Virus record (IMG/VR): IMGVR_UViG_3300021376_000023 | Coordinates: 31,318 to 95,317 of that record | Direction: 5' to 3' (one strand) | Origin: a virus | Length of the DNA stretch: 64,000 bases | In this document: positions 33,654-42,730 of the stretch, piece by piece | Layout of the letters: each line of letters begins with the position of its first letter | Numbering within the stretch: position 1 is the stretch's first letter | Position numbers and translations under genes: made by a program | The notes under the pieces: model-generated | What the model was told of the DNA's origin: nothing | The model's database searches: none | Seen by the model: the letters and a program-made list of their open reading frames with translations, nothing else

Positions 33654-33972
33654 TTATTATTTTATAGGGCTCGGAGTAACTCTTACTGGTCTTTTAATTT
33701 GGTTTTATAGTCCTATTAAAATTACTATTGGTCAACTTTTGTTTGGTAAGTGTATAAATAGTGCGGAAGATTTTGATGTTGCAATAATGTTTAAATTTCC
33801 TATTTTAGGCAAACTACAAAGCTGTTATATATGCTCTTCATTCTGGCTCTCTTTGTTAATCGGCAGTCTTTTCACTCTTCTTTTTGGAATAAACTACAAA
33901 TTTATTTTTTTGGCATGGTTTACATACCCGTCTATAGCTTATCTGTATAAGAAGTTTATAGATAATAAATAA
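33646..33972 (+). CDS. Small integral membrane protein
   Basis: The protein has 108 residues with three hydrophobic stretches: residues 4-21 (YFIGLGVTLTGLLIWFY), about 62-82 (after the CYICSSFW motif) and 84-101. The CYICSSFWLS motif in front of a membrane helix is typical of small phage inner-membrane proteins of the DUF1360 type. It is translationally coupled to the dehydrogenase-like gene by an 8-base overlap. A role in superinfection exclusion or in delivering the glycan products is possible but not shown. Confidence 0.55.
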   Translation: MYSYYFIGLGVTLTGLLIWFYSPIKITIGQLLFGKCINSAEDFDVAIMFKFPILGKLQSCYICSSFWLSLLIGSLFTLLFGINYKFIFLAWFTYPSIAYLYKKFIDNK

Positions 33973-33977
33973 TATGT

Positions 33978-34307
33978 ATGTCAAATTACTGGCAACCAAA
34001 AATAGATAAGTGGTTAGAGAATGTTAATATTAACAATACCCCATCTTTTCCTATAAGCTATCAGTATGCACCTAATGAAGGGGAAGAAAAAAATAAAGTA
34101 TTTGTTTCAGGCCATGGACAAGTAAGCTTAAAGCAACTAAAACAGCAAATTGTTGACATGCTTGATGATGCTTCAGCGTTAGCTAGATCGGACGATTTAG
34201 CAGATTTAGAAAAACTAGAGCAAACTGTTATTTCATCTCCAGATTTAAGTAATACAATTAAACAATATATAGAGGCCCTTCGTAATTTTAGGGCCAATAA
34301 GGTATGA
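33978..34307 (+). CDS. Hypothetical protein
   Basis: The protein has 109 residues. An aromatic N-terminus (MSNYWQPKIDKWLENV) is followed by KVFVSGHGQVSLKQLKQQIV, which helps form a small alpha/beta head, and a helical C-terminal half. A TAAATA box lies 6 nt before the ATG, with an out-of-frame ATG between. The next small gene starts 1 base after its stop. No family is recognised. Confidence 0.5.
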   Translation: MSNYWQPKIDKWLENVNINNTPSFPISYQYAPNEGEEKNKVFVSGHGQVSLKQLKQQIVDMLDDASALARSDDLADLEKLEQTVISSPDLSNTIKQYIEALRNFRANKV

Positions 34308-34308
34308 T

Positions 34309-34485
34309 ATGGAAGAGGGTAAAGCAAAAACAAAGATTACAGCAGATTTTGTTTTAGATATATACGAAAAAAGTAAAAAGACAAAAGGCAAAGCTTCAGA
34401 AGAACTACTACAAACCGCTAAAACACTTTCCAAACATTTAAATGAATGGTTGGTCGTGTCTAATAGCCTTAAAAAGAAGGCTTGA
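34309..34485 (+). CDS. Short helical hypothetical protein
   Basis: The protein has 58 residues, ATG at 34309 and TGA at 34483-34485. It starts one base after the previous stop. It is lysine and glutamate rich (EEGKAKTKITADFVLDIYEK, then KKTKGKASEELLQTAKTLS), likely one or two helices. It is shorter than many gene-finder limits, but spacing and codon use agree with its neighbours. The function is unknown. Confidence 0.5.
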   Translation: MEEGKAKTKITADFVLDIYEKSKKTKGKASEELLQTAKTLSKHLNEWLVVSNSLKKKA

Positions 34486-34513
34486 TTTTCTCTGCCCTCC
34501 TTTAAAATGAGTA

Positions 34514-34990
34514 ATGGATAAACTGTATTTAACTTGGAATGAAGTTACAGATCAATTAAAAATTATTCACAATCAAACAAAGCATCTAGATAGTAATTCC
34601 GCAGTCATAGGCCTGTCTAGAGGCGGTTTAGTACCAGCGGTTATAATATCGCACCTCAAAAACATTAGCTGCTTTTATAGCTGTGGCATTAAGAGCTACT
34701 CTGAGCACAACAAGTCAACGGAAATAATGTTTCAATACCCAGATAAACAGGAATTAAGAAATAAGGAGATTGTGTATGTTGTTGATGATATTTGTGATAC
34801 AGGGGGTACCTTAAAATTTATTGAAAATTATTTGTTGCCTATTAAGATGGTTTCAATTACACTAATATATAGGCAGAATGAATTGTATAAGCCAAATTAT
34901 TTTGGTAAAGAACTCTTTGACAAGAGATGGGTTGTTTTTCCTTGGGAAGAGACTAAATATTACACTACTAAAGAACATAGTTTTTCTTAG
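34514..34990 (+). CDS. Phosphoribosyltransferase-like protein
   Basis: The protein has 158 residues. AVIGLSRGGLVPAVIIS is the glycine-rich loop I, and IVYVVDDICDTGGTL is the PRPP-binding motif (V-V-D-D-x-x-D-T-G-x-T) of type I PRTases. Size and layout resemble hypoxanthine/xanthine-guanine PRTases. It may salvage a purine or a modified base, which would fit the purine-related cluster at 47589-51813, but the base specificity cannot be read from the sequence. Confidence 0.8.
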   Translation: MDKLYLTWNEVTDQLKIIHNQTKHLDSNSAVIGLSRGGLVPAVIISHLKNISCFYSCGIKSYSEHNKSTEIMFQYPDKQELRNKEIVYVVDDICDTGGTLKFIENYLLPIKMVSITLIYRQNELYKPNYFGKELFDKRWVVFPWEETKYYTTKEHSFS

Positions 34991-35012
34991 GCAAATTTGC
35001 CATTAATTCTTT

Positions 35013-35576
35013 ATGAAAACAAACAAAAAAACATACAAGCTAGGCCTACTGACCCTCATATTCTTTATGACTACTGTGTCAGTATGCTTTACTGACTATA
35101 AAATAAAGAAGACCATTAAGGATGTTAAGGCTGAATTAAAGGCAGCCCCTTTGCAAGAAGAAAGGGCTATAGCAAAGCAAATTAAAGTTAAACCAGATGG
35201 CATATTTTACAAAGATGAATTTATACCTAGGACTAATAATAGCGGGTTCAAAGTATTGACTGTCCGCTTAACAGTCTACTGGGCAAAAGGTGGACATACT
35301 GATTATTACAGTTCTAAGAAAAAAAGCTCTACAGGATATACTTTAAAGCAAGGGGAGTCAATTGCTGTTGATCCAAGGATAATTCCTTATAAAAAAGAAG
35401 TTATTATCCCTAATATTGGTTTGGTTAAAGCTGTAGATACTGGGTCTGCTGTTGTTGCTAAGAAGGCCTCCAATGGAAAGCTTCCAGTTATAGATGTGTT
35501 TTTTGAAAATAAGAAAGATGCAATACTCTTTGCTAATAGATACCCTAAAGTTGTTAAGGTTGCTATAATAAACTAA
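35013..35576 (+). CDS. 3D-domain protein with N-terminal membrane or signal segment
   Basis: The protein has 187 residues. Residues 9-27 (LGLLTLIFFMTTVSVCF) form a signal anchor. The C-terminal half, from TVYWAKGG to DVFFENKKDAILFANR, has SIAVDPRIIPYKKEV and VKAVDTGSAV, the Asp-containing double-psi barrel of 3D/MltA-like murein-acting proteins. The hub-associated protein at 46498-47541 has a close copy of this domain. Here it is probably exported to act on the cell wall at lysis, together with the next gene. Confidence 0.75.
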   Translation: MKTNKKTYKLGLLTLIFFMTTVSVCFTDYKIKKTIKDVKAELKAAPLQEERAIAKQIKVKPDGIFYKDEFIPRTNNSGFKVLTVRLTVYWAKGGHTDYYSSKKKSSTGYTLKQGESIAVDPRIIPYKKEVIIPNIGLVKAVDTGSAVVAKKASNGKLPVIDVFFENKKDAILFANRYPKVVKVAIIN

Positions 35577-35583
35577 ATAATAT

Positions 35584-36072
35584 GTGACTTTTAATAGGCT
35601 AGTCTATAGTATTCTAGAGCAGGTTAAACCTTTATCTCCTTTTGATATAGATGTATTAGCCGCACTACTTGTTAAAGAGGCGGGAGGAGAAAAAGATTAT
35701 GTTGCAGGTATGGCAGGGGTAATGAACACTATAGCTGCCAGAGCTAATAATAATCCTTCTAATTTTATAAAGGTTGCGTTACAACCAAAACAGTTTAGTG
35801 CTTTTAATAATATTAAAAGCCAGCAAGATTTGGTCAATGTTGTTACACAGACAAAGACTCATCCTAGATTTAATGCCGCAAAAGAAATGGTTGTATCTGC
35901 TTCTAGAGGTACTTTACCTAATTTAATAGGTCAAGCCAAACACTATCACGTAACTAAAGGCCCCAGTACAGTAACTCCAAGTTGGACTAGCCCACAATAC
36001 GGTGGTAAAAACCCATTAGCAAAACCAACAACAACAATCGGGAGTCACACCTTCTTTTCTGGAGTGCGTTGA
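35584..36072 (+). CDS. SleB-like cell-wall hydrolase
   Basis: The protein has 162 residues from a GTG, with a TAAATA box 4 nt before it. DVLAALLVKEAGGEKDYVAG then MAGVMNTIAARAN is the Hydrolase_2/SleB core with its catalytic Glu (K-E-A). LQPKQFSAFNN is the QF-S-x-x family block. Such enzymes cut glycan strands of peptidoglycan. It has no signal peptide, so it would need a holin, or the neighbouring membrane or 3D-domain protein, to reach the wall. Together with 35013-35576 it is the best lysis-module candidate in the window. Confidence 0.8.
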   Translation: MTFNRLVYSILEQVKPLSPFDIDVLAALLVKEAGGEKDYVAGMAGVMNTIAARANNNPSNFIKVALQPKQFSAFNNIKSQQDLVNVVTQTKTHPRFNAAKEMVVSASRGTLPNLIGQAKHYHVTKGPSTVTPSWTSPQYGGKNPLAKPTTTIGSHTFFSGVR

Positions 36073-36269
36073 TTTACTTTCTTTTTATTTACTTTAATTA
36101 AAATACCTGTACCTGAGCTAGGGGCAATACCGGGGAGATTGGCGCCTTTAAACCCTTGAGGAAGCAAGCCACGATCATCTATATTTGGACCTGTGCCTTG
36201 ACCCGGTCTATCAAAACTACCGTTGCCTAATCCTTCGTAAATTTTTTTAATAGAGTCGTCAAATTTCAT
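36045..36269 (-). CDS. Small Gly/Pro-rich hypothetical protein
   Basis: The protein has 74 residues. A short helix (KFDDSIKKIYEGLGNGSFDR) is followed by Gly/Pro-rich coil and a basic tail. The TAATG overlap ties it to the collar fibre gene upstream. The 3' end overlaps the hydrolase gene by 28 bases tail to tail. Such proteins may help a fibre assemble; there is no named family. Confidence 0.5.
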   Translation of the reverse strand: MKFDDSIKKIYEGLGNGSFDRPGQGTGPNIDDRGLLPQGFKGANLPGIAPSSGTGILIKVNKKKVNQRTPEKKV

Positions 36270-37657
36270 TATGTCTTAATAATCTTTGTAACAATAGCAG
36301 AAGGTTGAATATTAGTGTGTGCTTGTGCGGCATTAGACTCACCCACATTACTGGTTGTCGTTGTGTAATCAAGAGGGAACGTAATAGTAAAAGGTGTTGC
36401 ACTATGGCCATCGGTAATAACTTCAGATGTTACATACATTCTTGCAAAAGATACACCGGCGTTCCAGTTTCGATTAATATAGCCTCCACCACCATCTCCG
36501 TTGATGTTTTGCTGTCTTTCTGCATCTTTCCACAGTCCAGCAGGGACTGTTGTTACCCTATTTACATTAGCCCCGGGTCCAGCTCTTACTGCAAACGCAC
36601 CATCATCTCCGCCCCCGCCATAACCAAAGTAATGTTGGTGGTTAAGGGGAATATTAACCGTATTCTGCAAGGTAGTGGTTACGGAGAAATTATGTGCGTG
36701 CGATCTTAAACCGCTTTGGTTTGCTGTAAGAAGAACTGATTCTAAACCACCTGTCTGTCCTACAGCACTTCCTAATGTCAGAGAACCAACACCACCAGAT
36801 CCAACTGTTACTCGGCGCCTTAGATCAGGTACATTAAATGTTGAAGTACCATTCCCTGCACCCCATAGTGTACCAATTACATTAAATAGAGTTGAAAAAG
36901 CTGCACGGCTTACCGCTGTACCATCACACAGTAAATAACCTACCGGTGCGATTGTGCCTGCAAAATCTAAAATAGTGCCTGTTGGTACTGCTGCTACATT
37001 TGCGTTTACTATAGGGGCTAAAGATTGTGCCAATAGCGCCATTGGAACATCTGTGGGCATACCAACTGTATTAAATCTTGCCTTTACCGTGTTTGCTGGC
37101 ATGTTGGCCAGCTTTGTATTATCTATCCCGGCAATCGCAACACTTAAACTATTACCAACAAAAGTCAATCCACCTGTTGGGTCTGGGATTTGAACTATTT
37201 GATCTGAAGAAATCCTCTCCAATCCACGCCCAATAGCAGTACCGGTGAAGTAAGTCCCGTCTAAACTATTTTGCTTTACACTAAATGTATTACCAACTTT
37301 GGTAATAGTCACGTTATCGGGCGCTAGCGTAACTCCAAACCTAGCATAATCTGCTACTAAACCAGGATTTGAACCGGTTAATGCAAAAATACTAGAAGTA
37401 ATTGTATCGTAAATTATATCCCCGATTTGACCTCTCATATTAATCTGATCAAATGAAAGGTTGGTTGTTGTTTCCCCAAAAGTAGCAACACCCAGGTTTT
37501 TCATCCCTACAGCAACACCACCCGCTGTGGTACCGTCACCTATAAACAATCTTTTAGCATCAATTGTGTATCCTGGCTCACCTTGAAGTAATACTAGGTT
37601 GGTCTTTTCACTAAAGTTGCCTTTTCTAAAGACTATTCGTGTAATTGGGTCAGGCAT
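36269..37657 (-). CDS. Tail fibre with phage collar domain
   Basis: The protein has 462 residues. The start ITRIVFRKGNFSEKTNLVLL then QGEPGYTIDAKRLFIGDGTT is the attachment module seen in many tail fibres and tropism determinants. The middle is shaft-like. Near residue 225, PTGTILDFAGTIAPVGYLLC, DGTAVSRAAFSTLF and FNVPDLRRRVTVG form the phage tail collar domain. SHAHNFSV and NHQHYFGYG provide His pairs that can bind metal, as in receptor-tip domains. Confidence 0.85.
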   Translation of the reverse strand: MPDPITRIVFRKGNFSEKTNLVLLQGEPGYTIDAKRLFIGDGTTAGGVAVGMKNLGVATFGETTTNLSFDQINMRGQIGDIIYDTITSSIFALTGSNPGLVADYARFGVTLAPDNVTITKVGNTFSVKQNSLDGTYFTGTAIGRGLERISSDQIVQIPDPTGGLTFVGNSLSVAIAGIDNTKLANMPANTVKARFNTVGMPTDVPMALLAQSLAPIVNANVAAVPTGTILDFAGTIAPVGYLLCDGTAVSRAAFSTLFNVIGTLWGAGNGTSTFNVPDLRRRVTVGSGGVGSLTLGSAVGQTGGLESVLLTANQSGLRSHAHNFSVTTTLQNTVNIPLNHQHYFGYGGGGDDGAFAVRAGPGANVNRVTTVPAGLWKDAERQQNINGDGGGGYINRNWNAGVSFARMYVTSEVITDGHSATPFTITFPLDYTTTTSNVGESNAAQAHTNIQPSAIVTKIIKT

Positions 37658-37713
37658 AATATTATATATTTATTGTAATTGATTTATTTAGAAGTGCTTT
37701 TATAATATCAATA

Positions 37714-38244
37714 ATGAAGGGTATAAGAGTAAACTGTATTATTACTAACGAGGAGAAATATTTCAATAGCACCGTTTTAAGGAACAAACTTAATAAGTTT
37801 GGGTCAGAAGACAATTTAAGAAAGTATTATGTATCTAAACCTGCTGCAAAATTGTTAAAATCTGGGTTAACTATTGACCAGGTTAGAAATAAACTTAACA
37901 GCTCTTACCAAAAGCAAGTTGATATAGAGATTCTATATAAATTAAAGTTGTTAAAAACCGGTAAAAAAAGAAAAAAGCAAGTATCACCGGAAGAGGCTAG
38001 GCAGTTAAGAGAACAGACAGAACATAACGAGAAGGTGTGGTATAATCATCAAGAAAAAATGAAAACTTGCTCAAAGACGTGGGTAGAGGAAATGACCGGT
38101 GGACCTAATAGAGTACAAATTCCGTACGGGGGTACATGTATTAGACCTGATATTTACTATGATAATGAAGGAAGCAAGCAAGGGAGATGCAAACCTTGCC
38201 CTTATCATGAATATTGTCTTTGTACTAATAAGGAAGTAGTATGA
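37714..38244 (+). CDS. Cysteine-rich hypothetical protein, paralogue of the next gene
   Basis: The protein has 176 residues. The first ~60 residues (RVNCIITNEEKYFNSTVLRN, KFGSEDNLRKYYVSKPAAKLL) match the first part of the next protein. A basic centre (KKRKKQVSPEEARQL) is followed by a Cys cluster (CSKTW, GGTCIRP, CKPCPYHEYCLC) that could bind zinc or an iron-sulphur cluster. It may be a transcription or DNA-contact factor; no family name is certain. The stop overlaps the next ATG. Confidence 0.55.
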   Translation: MKGIRVNCIITNEEKYFNSTVLRNKLNKFGSEDNLRKYYVSKPAAKLLKSGLTIDQVRNKLNSSYQKQVDIEILYKLKLLKTGKKRKKQVSPEEARQLREQTEHNEKVWYNHQEKMKTCSKTWVEEMTGGPNRVQIPYGGTCIRPDIYYDNEGSKQGRCKPCPYHEYCLCTNKEVV

Positions 38245-38603
38245 GGACTAAGAAATTAACTTGTATTATTACTGGTAGAGTTCTTGCTGCTACTGGAGAT
38301 TACTATTCAAAAAAATTAGAAAAAGCTGGATCAGAGGAAAACCTGAAGAGAACATATATTTGTAAAGAGGCGAGAGATTTGCTTGAAAAAGGATTTAGTG
38401 TAAAAGATATAAGAAAACAATTAAATGCTGAAGATGTTCAAACTGTTATACCAGATGATGTTATTAAAGATATTACCACTAATGAATTTGGCTTAAAGAA
38501 GAGTACATTGTTTTCTAATATATCTACTTTTACCCATCAAGAAACGGATCCTGAGGTAAAAGATTTTATAAATAAGATATATGCTGAGTCCTCAGAAAGA
38601 TAA
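38241..38603 (+). CDS. Hypothetical protein, paralogue of the previous gene
   Basis: The protein has 120 residues. LTCIITGRVLAATGDYYSKK then KAGSEENLKRTYICKEARDLLEKGFS repeats the N-terminal domain of the preceding protein (a C-I-I-T turn, then the GSE-NL-x-x-Y-x-CK block). The Cys cluster is absent here. It is coupled by ATGA to the gene before and overlaps the next by 23 bases. Members of this type occur in T4-like phages without a known role, as far as I recall. Confidence 0.55.
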   Translation: MRTKKLTCIITGRVLAATGDYYSKKLEKAGSEENLKRTYICKEARDLLEKGFSVKDIRKQLNAEDVQTVIPDDVIKDITTNEFGLKKSTLFSNISTFTHQETDPEVKDFINKIYAESSER

Positions 38604-38817
38604 AAATTTTACAGTTGTTAGTGATGGTACTGTATTAAGGTGTATCGATGCTAATACCGGTACACAATTTAACACTTATAGAATTAACGGCACGTTAATA
38701 TCTGGCCCAGTTGTAACAGGGGATAGAGTTACTATAGTTGTAAGAAGATCTAATACAAATTTTGGCGAAGTACTTAAGCTTCCTTCTTTCATGCTTACAT
38801 CAACTTTTCGCGGATAA
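38581..38817 (+). CDS. Small beta-rich hypothetical protein
   Basis: The protein has 78 residues. KNFTVVSDGTVLRCIDANTG, RINGTLISGPVVTGDRVTIV resembles two blades of a PQQ-type beta-propeller repeat, too short to close a propeller. It may be an accessory structural protein. The start lies inside the end of the previous gene, preceded by AAGAT rather than a Shine-Dalgarno sequence. Confidence 0.5.
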   Translation: MLSPQKDKNFTVVSDGTVLRCIDANTGTQFNTYRINGTLISGPVVTGDRVTIVVRRSNTNFGEVLKLPSFMLTSTFRG

Positions 38818-38855
38818 TACGTTGATATCTAATTAACTAATGTTATTATCTAAGC

Positions 38856-39344
38856 ATGGAGAATATGCTAGATGTAACGTTAGCGGAACAGCAGCCGCAA
38901 CTAGATTATCCATTAATTAAATCTGATTTTCCAGATTCGTTTTTTGCAGGATATATTATAAAAAATCGTTATGATGAGGAAAGACTTAACATAACAAAAA
39001 CTTATAACACAGAAAGATTTTCATTTGCCACTAATAACGGGACTTATAAACTTTACGGGTTATTAAAGCAAGCTTCTCCAAACCATAAACTAGTTTCTAG
39101 TTTAAACTCTAGAAAAACCATTACTATTGGGGAATATAGTGGCCTATTAAATGCTTGTGGATTATCTTGTCTTTCTTGCTTCTTACACTTTTCCCCTGGC
39201 CTGTATCCTGTTGATAATAACTTTTCATCTCATTTCTTTCCTGAGATAGACGACACTTTTCAAGAAACAAAAAATAATATACCATCTTTTCAGCAGGTGG
39301 GAAATATTTATATTTTTGCTCTCATAAATCATCATAAAAATTAA
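38856..39344 (+). CDS. Hypothetical protein
   Basis: The protein has 162 residues. The first ~70 form an acidic and aromatic mixed region (YPLIKSDFPDSFFAGYI). The middle has LLNACGLSCLSCFLHFSPGL with three Cys residues in a hydrophobic stretch. No transmembrane helix is convincing. It precedes the ribonucleotide reductase genes by 63 bases, which hold only a T-rich/A-rich weak hairpin and a TAAATA box. The function is unknown. Confidence 0.45.
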   Translation: MENMLDVTLAEQQPQLDYPLIKSDFPDSFFAGYIIKNRYDEERLNITKTYNTERFSFATNNGTYKLYGLLKQASPNHKLVSSLNSRKTITIGEYSGLLNACGLSCLSCFLHFSPGLYPVDNNFSSHFFPEIDDTFQETKNNIPSFQQVGNIYIFALINHHKN

Positions 39345-39407
39345 TTTTTTTTTTTCTTGAAAAAAGAAGGAACTTGCTTGTAATAAATATAAAATAATTT
39401 TTGTGAT

Positions 39408-41666
39408 ATGAATAATCAGATCTTTGTAAAAAAACGTAATGGAAATGCAGAAAAATTTGATATTGAAAAAATTCACAGAGTAATCAGATGGTCAATTGAA
39501 GGGTTAGACGGGGTAAGCCTATCGGATATAGAAATAAACGCCAAGCTCAATATGGTGCAAAATGTTACCACTAAAGAAATTCATCAAAGTCTTATTGAAG
39601 CAGCTTCTAACCTTATTTCAGTAGAATCACCTAACTATCAGTATGTTGCTTCTAGACTATTAAACTATCAGTTACGAAAAGACGTTTGGGGAGGCAAACA
39701 CGCTCCAAGATTGTTAGATATGATTTATGGTGGAATTAGAAGAAAGATTTATGACCCTTCTATTATAGAAAAATATACAGAAGACGAAATTAATAAAATG
39801 GGTGAGTTTATTGATCATGATAGAGATTTTATTTTTACATATGCAGGTATTAAGCAGCTGTGTGACAAATATTTAATTAAAAATAGAATATCAGGTACTA
39901 TTTTTGAAACTCCTCAATTTGCTTATATTCTAATTGCTGCATATGCTTTTGTTAATTATAATCCTGAGGATAGGTTAATATACATTAAAAGATTTTACGA
40001 TGCTATTTCTAAGCATAAAATTAATCTACCAACACCAATTATGGCCGGGGTTAGAACAGTATCAAGAGGGTACGCGAGCTGCTGCTTAATTGGTGTAGAT
40101 GATACAAAAGAATCTATTACTGCTTCCGGTACTGCAGTATCTTTAGCCACGGCTAGTAGGTGTGGTATTGGTATAGATATTTCTCGTGTCCGGGCAATGG
40201 GCACCCCGGTTAATGGTGGTTCAGTTGTGCATACAGGGGTTATCCCCTTTTTAAAGATATTCGAAGCATCGGTTAAAGCGTGGCAGCAAAATTCTATAAG
40301 AGGAGGTTCCGCTACTGTTAATATACAGTGGTGGCATTACGAGATTGAGGATGTAGTTGTATTAAAGAATAATGCTGGTACTGATGATAACAGAGTCAGA
40401 AAATTAGACTATACTGTCGGAATGTCAAAACTATTTTATGACAGGGTTATAAAAAATGAAAACGTAACATTATTTTCACCCAACGAAGTTCCTCACCTTT
40501 GGGGAGCATGGGGAACACCTGGTTTTGATAAAATATATGCAGAATGTGAGCAAGATAAGAAAATTAAATTTAAAAAGAAGATTTCTGCAAGAAAGCTATT
40601 TTCACTTATAATTAAAGAAAGAGTAGAAACCGGTAGAATATATATTTTAAACGTCGATACGGCAAACGAACACGTTGCATGGCTAGATCAAGTCACCATG
40701 TCAAATCTGTGCACAGAAATTATTCACCCTTATATTCCTTTAAAAGATTTTCATGATCAGGAAGCGGAAATAGGAATGTGTATTTTATCAGCAGTGAATA
40801 TGTTAGAAATTAAGAATTGGAATGAATTAGAAAAGGTGTGTGAGTTAATAGTTAGATTTTTAGATGAAATTATAGATGTACAAGATTATTTTAATAAAGC
40901 TGCAGAAAATTTTGCTAAGCACCGACGTAGCCTAGGCATAGGTATTACAAACTTGGCTGCGTTTTTAGCTAAAAACGACGTAAAATACACTTCTAGTAAA
41001 GCTCTTCCAATAATTGATGAATGGATGGAGCATTTTCAATACTATCTTTTAAAAGCTAGTTTGACTCTTGCAAAAGAAAAAGGTAAATGTGAAAAATTTG
41101 ATCGAACAAAGTATTCTAAGGGCATACTACCTATAGATACTTTTAAGAAAAACACTACAGAGATTGTTAAGAGAAAACTATCACTAGATTGGGGTACATT
41201 AAGAGAGGAAATTAAAAAACACGGCTTAAGACACAGCACAGTTTCAGCCATAATGCCTTGTGAATCTAGTTCCGTTATTCAAAATTCTACTAATGGGGTA
41301 GAGCCTATTCGCTCACTCATTACCTACAAAATGTCTAAGATGGGTAAATTGCCTGTACTGGTTCCAGGCATAGGGAAATATGATCAAAATTATGAGTTAG
41401 CTTTTAGTCTACCAGATAATACAGGTCTTATTAATCTTAACGCCGTAATGCAAAAATATATAGACATGGCTATTTCTACTAACATATACTATAATTACAG
41501 TCATTATGATGGCCACACTTTACCAGATGCTAAAGTAATGAAAGAAATTATGTATGCATATAGCATGGGTTTGATTAGTTTGTATTATAACAATACAGAT
41601 GATGGTGATAAGGAGCAGTTAATTACAAAAGAAGACTCTTGTTCTAGTGGGGCATGTAAACTATGA
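39408..41666 (+). CDS. nrdA: Ribonucleoside-diphosphate reductase large subunit (class I)
   Basis: The protein has 752 residues, the normal length. Residues 1-75 form an ATP-cone (FVKKRNGNAEKFDIEKIHRV), so activity is allosterically switched. ASCCLIGVDDTKESI holds the first redox Cys, MSNLCTEII the thiyl-radical Cys, and MPCESSSVIQNSTNGVEPIR the substrate-site region. The C-terminal CSSGAC is the shuttle pair for thioredoxin or glutaredoxin. It makes dNDPs for phage replication. The stop overlaps the nrdB start (ATGA), giving coupled synthesis. Confidence 0.95.
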   Translation: MNNQIFVKKRNGNAEKFDIEKIHRVIRWSIEGLDGVSLSDIEINAKLNMVQNVTTKEIHQSLIEAASNLISVESPNYQYVASRLLNYQLRKDVWGGKHAPRLLDMIYGGIRRKIYDPSIIEKYTEDEINKMGEFIDHDRDFIFTYAGIKQLCDKYLIKNRISGTIFETPQFAYILIAAYAFVNYNPEDRLIYIKRFYDAISKHKINLPTPIMAGVRTVSRGYASCCLIGVDDTKESITASGTAVSLATASRCGIGIDISRVRAMGTPVNGGSVVHTGVIPFLKIFEASVKAWQQNSIRGGSATVNIQWWHYEIEDVVVLKNNAGTDDNRVRKLDYTVGMSKLFYDRVIKNENVTLFSPNEVPHLWGAWGTPGFDKIYAECEQDKKIKFKKKISARKLFSLIIKERVETGRIYILNVDTANEHVAWLDQVTMSNLCTEIIHPYIPLKDFHDQEAEIGMCILSAVNMLEIKNWNELEKVCELIVRFLDEIIDVQDYFNKAAENFAKHRRSLGIGITNLAAFLAKNDVKYTSSKALPIIDEWMEHFQYYLLKASLTLAKEKGKCEKFDRTKYSKGILPIDTFKKNTTEIVKRKLSLDWGTLREEIKKHGLRHSTVSAIMPCESSSVIQNSTNGVEPIRSLITYKMSKMGKLPVLVPGIGKYDQNYELAFSLPDNTGLINLNAVMQKYIDMAISTNIYYNYSHYDGHTLPDAKVMKEIMYAYSMGLISLYYNNTDDGDKEQLITKEDSCSSGACKL

Positions 41667-42727
41667 AATCTGTATTAAATTTAAAAAACATCGATCACAC
41701 TAAGCAGCCTTTATTTTTTGGGGAAGACTTAAATTTACAACGTTATGATAGATTTAAGTATCCGGTATTTTTTGAGTTATTCAAAAGACAAGAAGAATTT
41801 TTTTGGTGGCCTCATGAAATTTCCCTGCAAAAAGATAGAGCTGATTATAAAGATCTAACACCGGAAGAAAGATTTGTGTTTGATACAAATTTAAAGTTTC
41901 AAACATTAGGTGATAGTATGCTATCTAGATCTATACACTCGTTAAAAGACTATGTTTCTAGCCCGGAACTAGAAATATGTATGAACACCTGGCAAAGGTT
42001 TGAAGGGATCCATAGCTACAGCTATAGCTATCTTCTCAACAACGTACATCCAGATGCATCTAAATTTTTTGATAGTATAATGGATGATAAAGAAATAGTA
42101 AGTAGAGCAGAACTAATTCGTAAAAATTACGATAAAATCTTAGGTGGGGAAGATAAAAAAGATGTTAAGGAAAAGATTTTTGACTGCATTCTAGCAGTCA
42201 ATGTAATGGAAGGACTAGTGTTCTATGTTAGTTTTGCCTGTTCATTTTACTTTGGGTACAGAGGTAAAATGGAAGGAAATGCTAAAATTATTAAGTTTAT
42301 TCAAAGAGATGAAGCTCAACACTTTGCTATAACTCAAAATCTTATTAAAATTCTTCGAGATGAAGACAAAGAAGGGTTTACATCAACCGTAAAAAAGAAT
42401 GAAGATAAGATTTATGCTATATATGAACAAGCAACAAAAAATGAAATCGAATGGGCACAATATCTTTTTAGTAAAAGTTCATTATTAGGTTTAAATGCTG
42501 AGGTCTTAGGGTCATATGCAAAATGGCTTTGTGATAATAGACTACGGTCTCTCGGTTACAAAAAAGTCTTTAATCAAAAAGAAAATCCAATTGCAGGTTG
42601 GTTGGACAGTTATCTAGACAGCAGTAAAGTCCAAGTAGCCCCACAGGAGGCAGAAATAGGTGCATACAAAATTGCGGCGCGCGATACAACGATTACAGAA
42701 GACGTTTTCGACGACATTAAGTTGTAA
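41663..42727 (+). CDS. nrdB: Ribonucleoside-diphosphate reductase small subunit (class I)
   Basis: The protein has 354 residues. PVFFELFKRQEEFFWWPHEI, NTWQRFEGIHSYSYSYLL (Glu and His metal ligands and a Tyr in the radical position) and FIQRDEAQHFAITQNLI (second Glu/His pair) form the di-metal site. The Tyr is kept, so a tyrosyl radical of class Ia/Ib type is possible. The radical is passed to NrdA. There is no intein or HNH insertion, unlike many phage nrd genes. Confidence 0.95.
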   Translation: MKSVLNLKNIDHTKQPLFFGEDLNLQRYDRFKYPVFFELFKRQEEFFWWPHEISLQKDRADYKDLTPEERFVFDTNLKFQTLGDSMLSRSIHSLKDYVSSPELEICMNTWQRFEGIHSYSYSYLLNNVHPDASKFFDSIMDDKEIVSRAELIRKNYDKILGGEDKKDVKEKIFDCILAVNVMEGLVFYVSFACSFYFGYRGKMEGNAKIIKFIQRDEAQHFAITQNLIKILRDEDKEGFTSTVKKNEDKIYAIYEQATKNEIEWAQYLFSKSSLLGLNAEVLGSYAKWLCDNRLRSLGYKKVFNQKENPIAGWLDSYLDSSKVQVAPQEAEIGAYKIAARDTTITEDVFDDIKL

Positions 42728-42730
42728 TCT

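Noticed and set aside
33733-33760. TATAAATA inside the membrane protein gene near 33751
   Set aside because: It has the consensus but lies within a gene with no start codon close downstream in the same strand until 33978, so it is probably chance.
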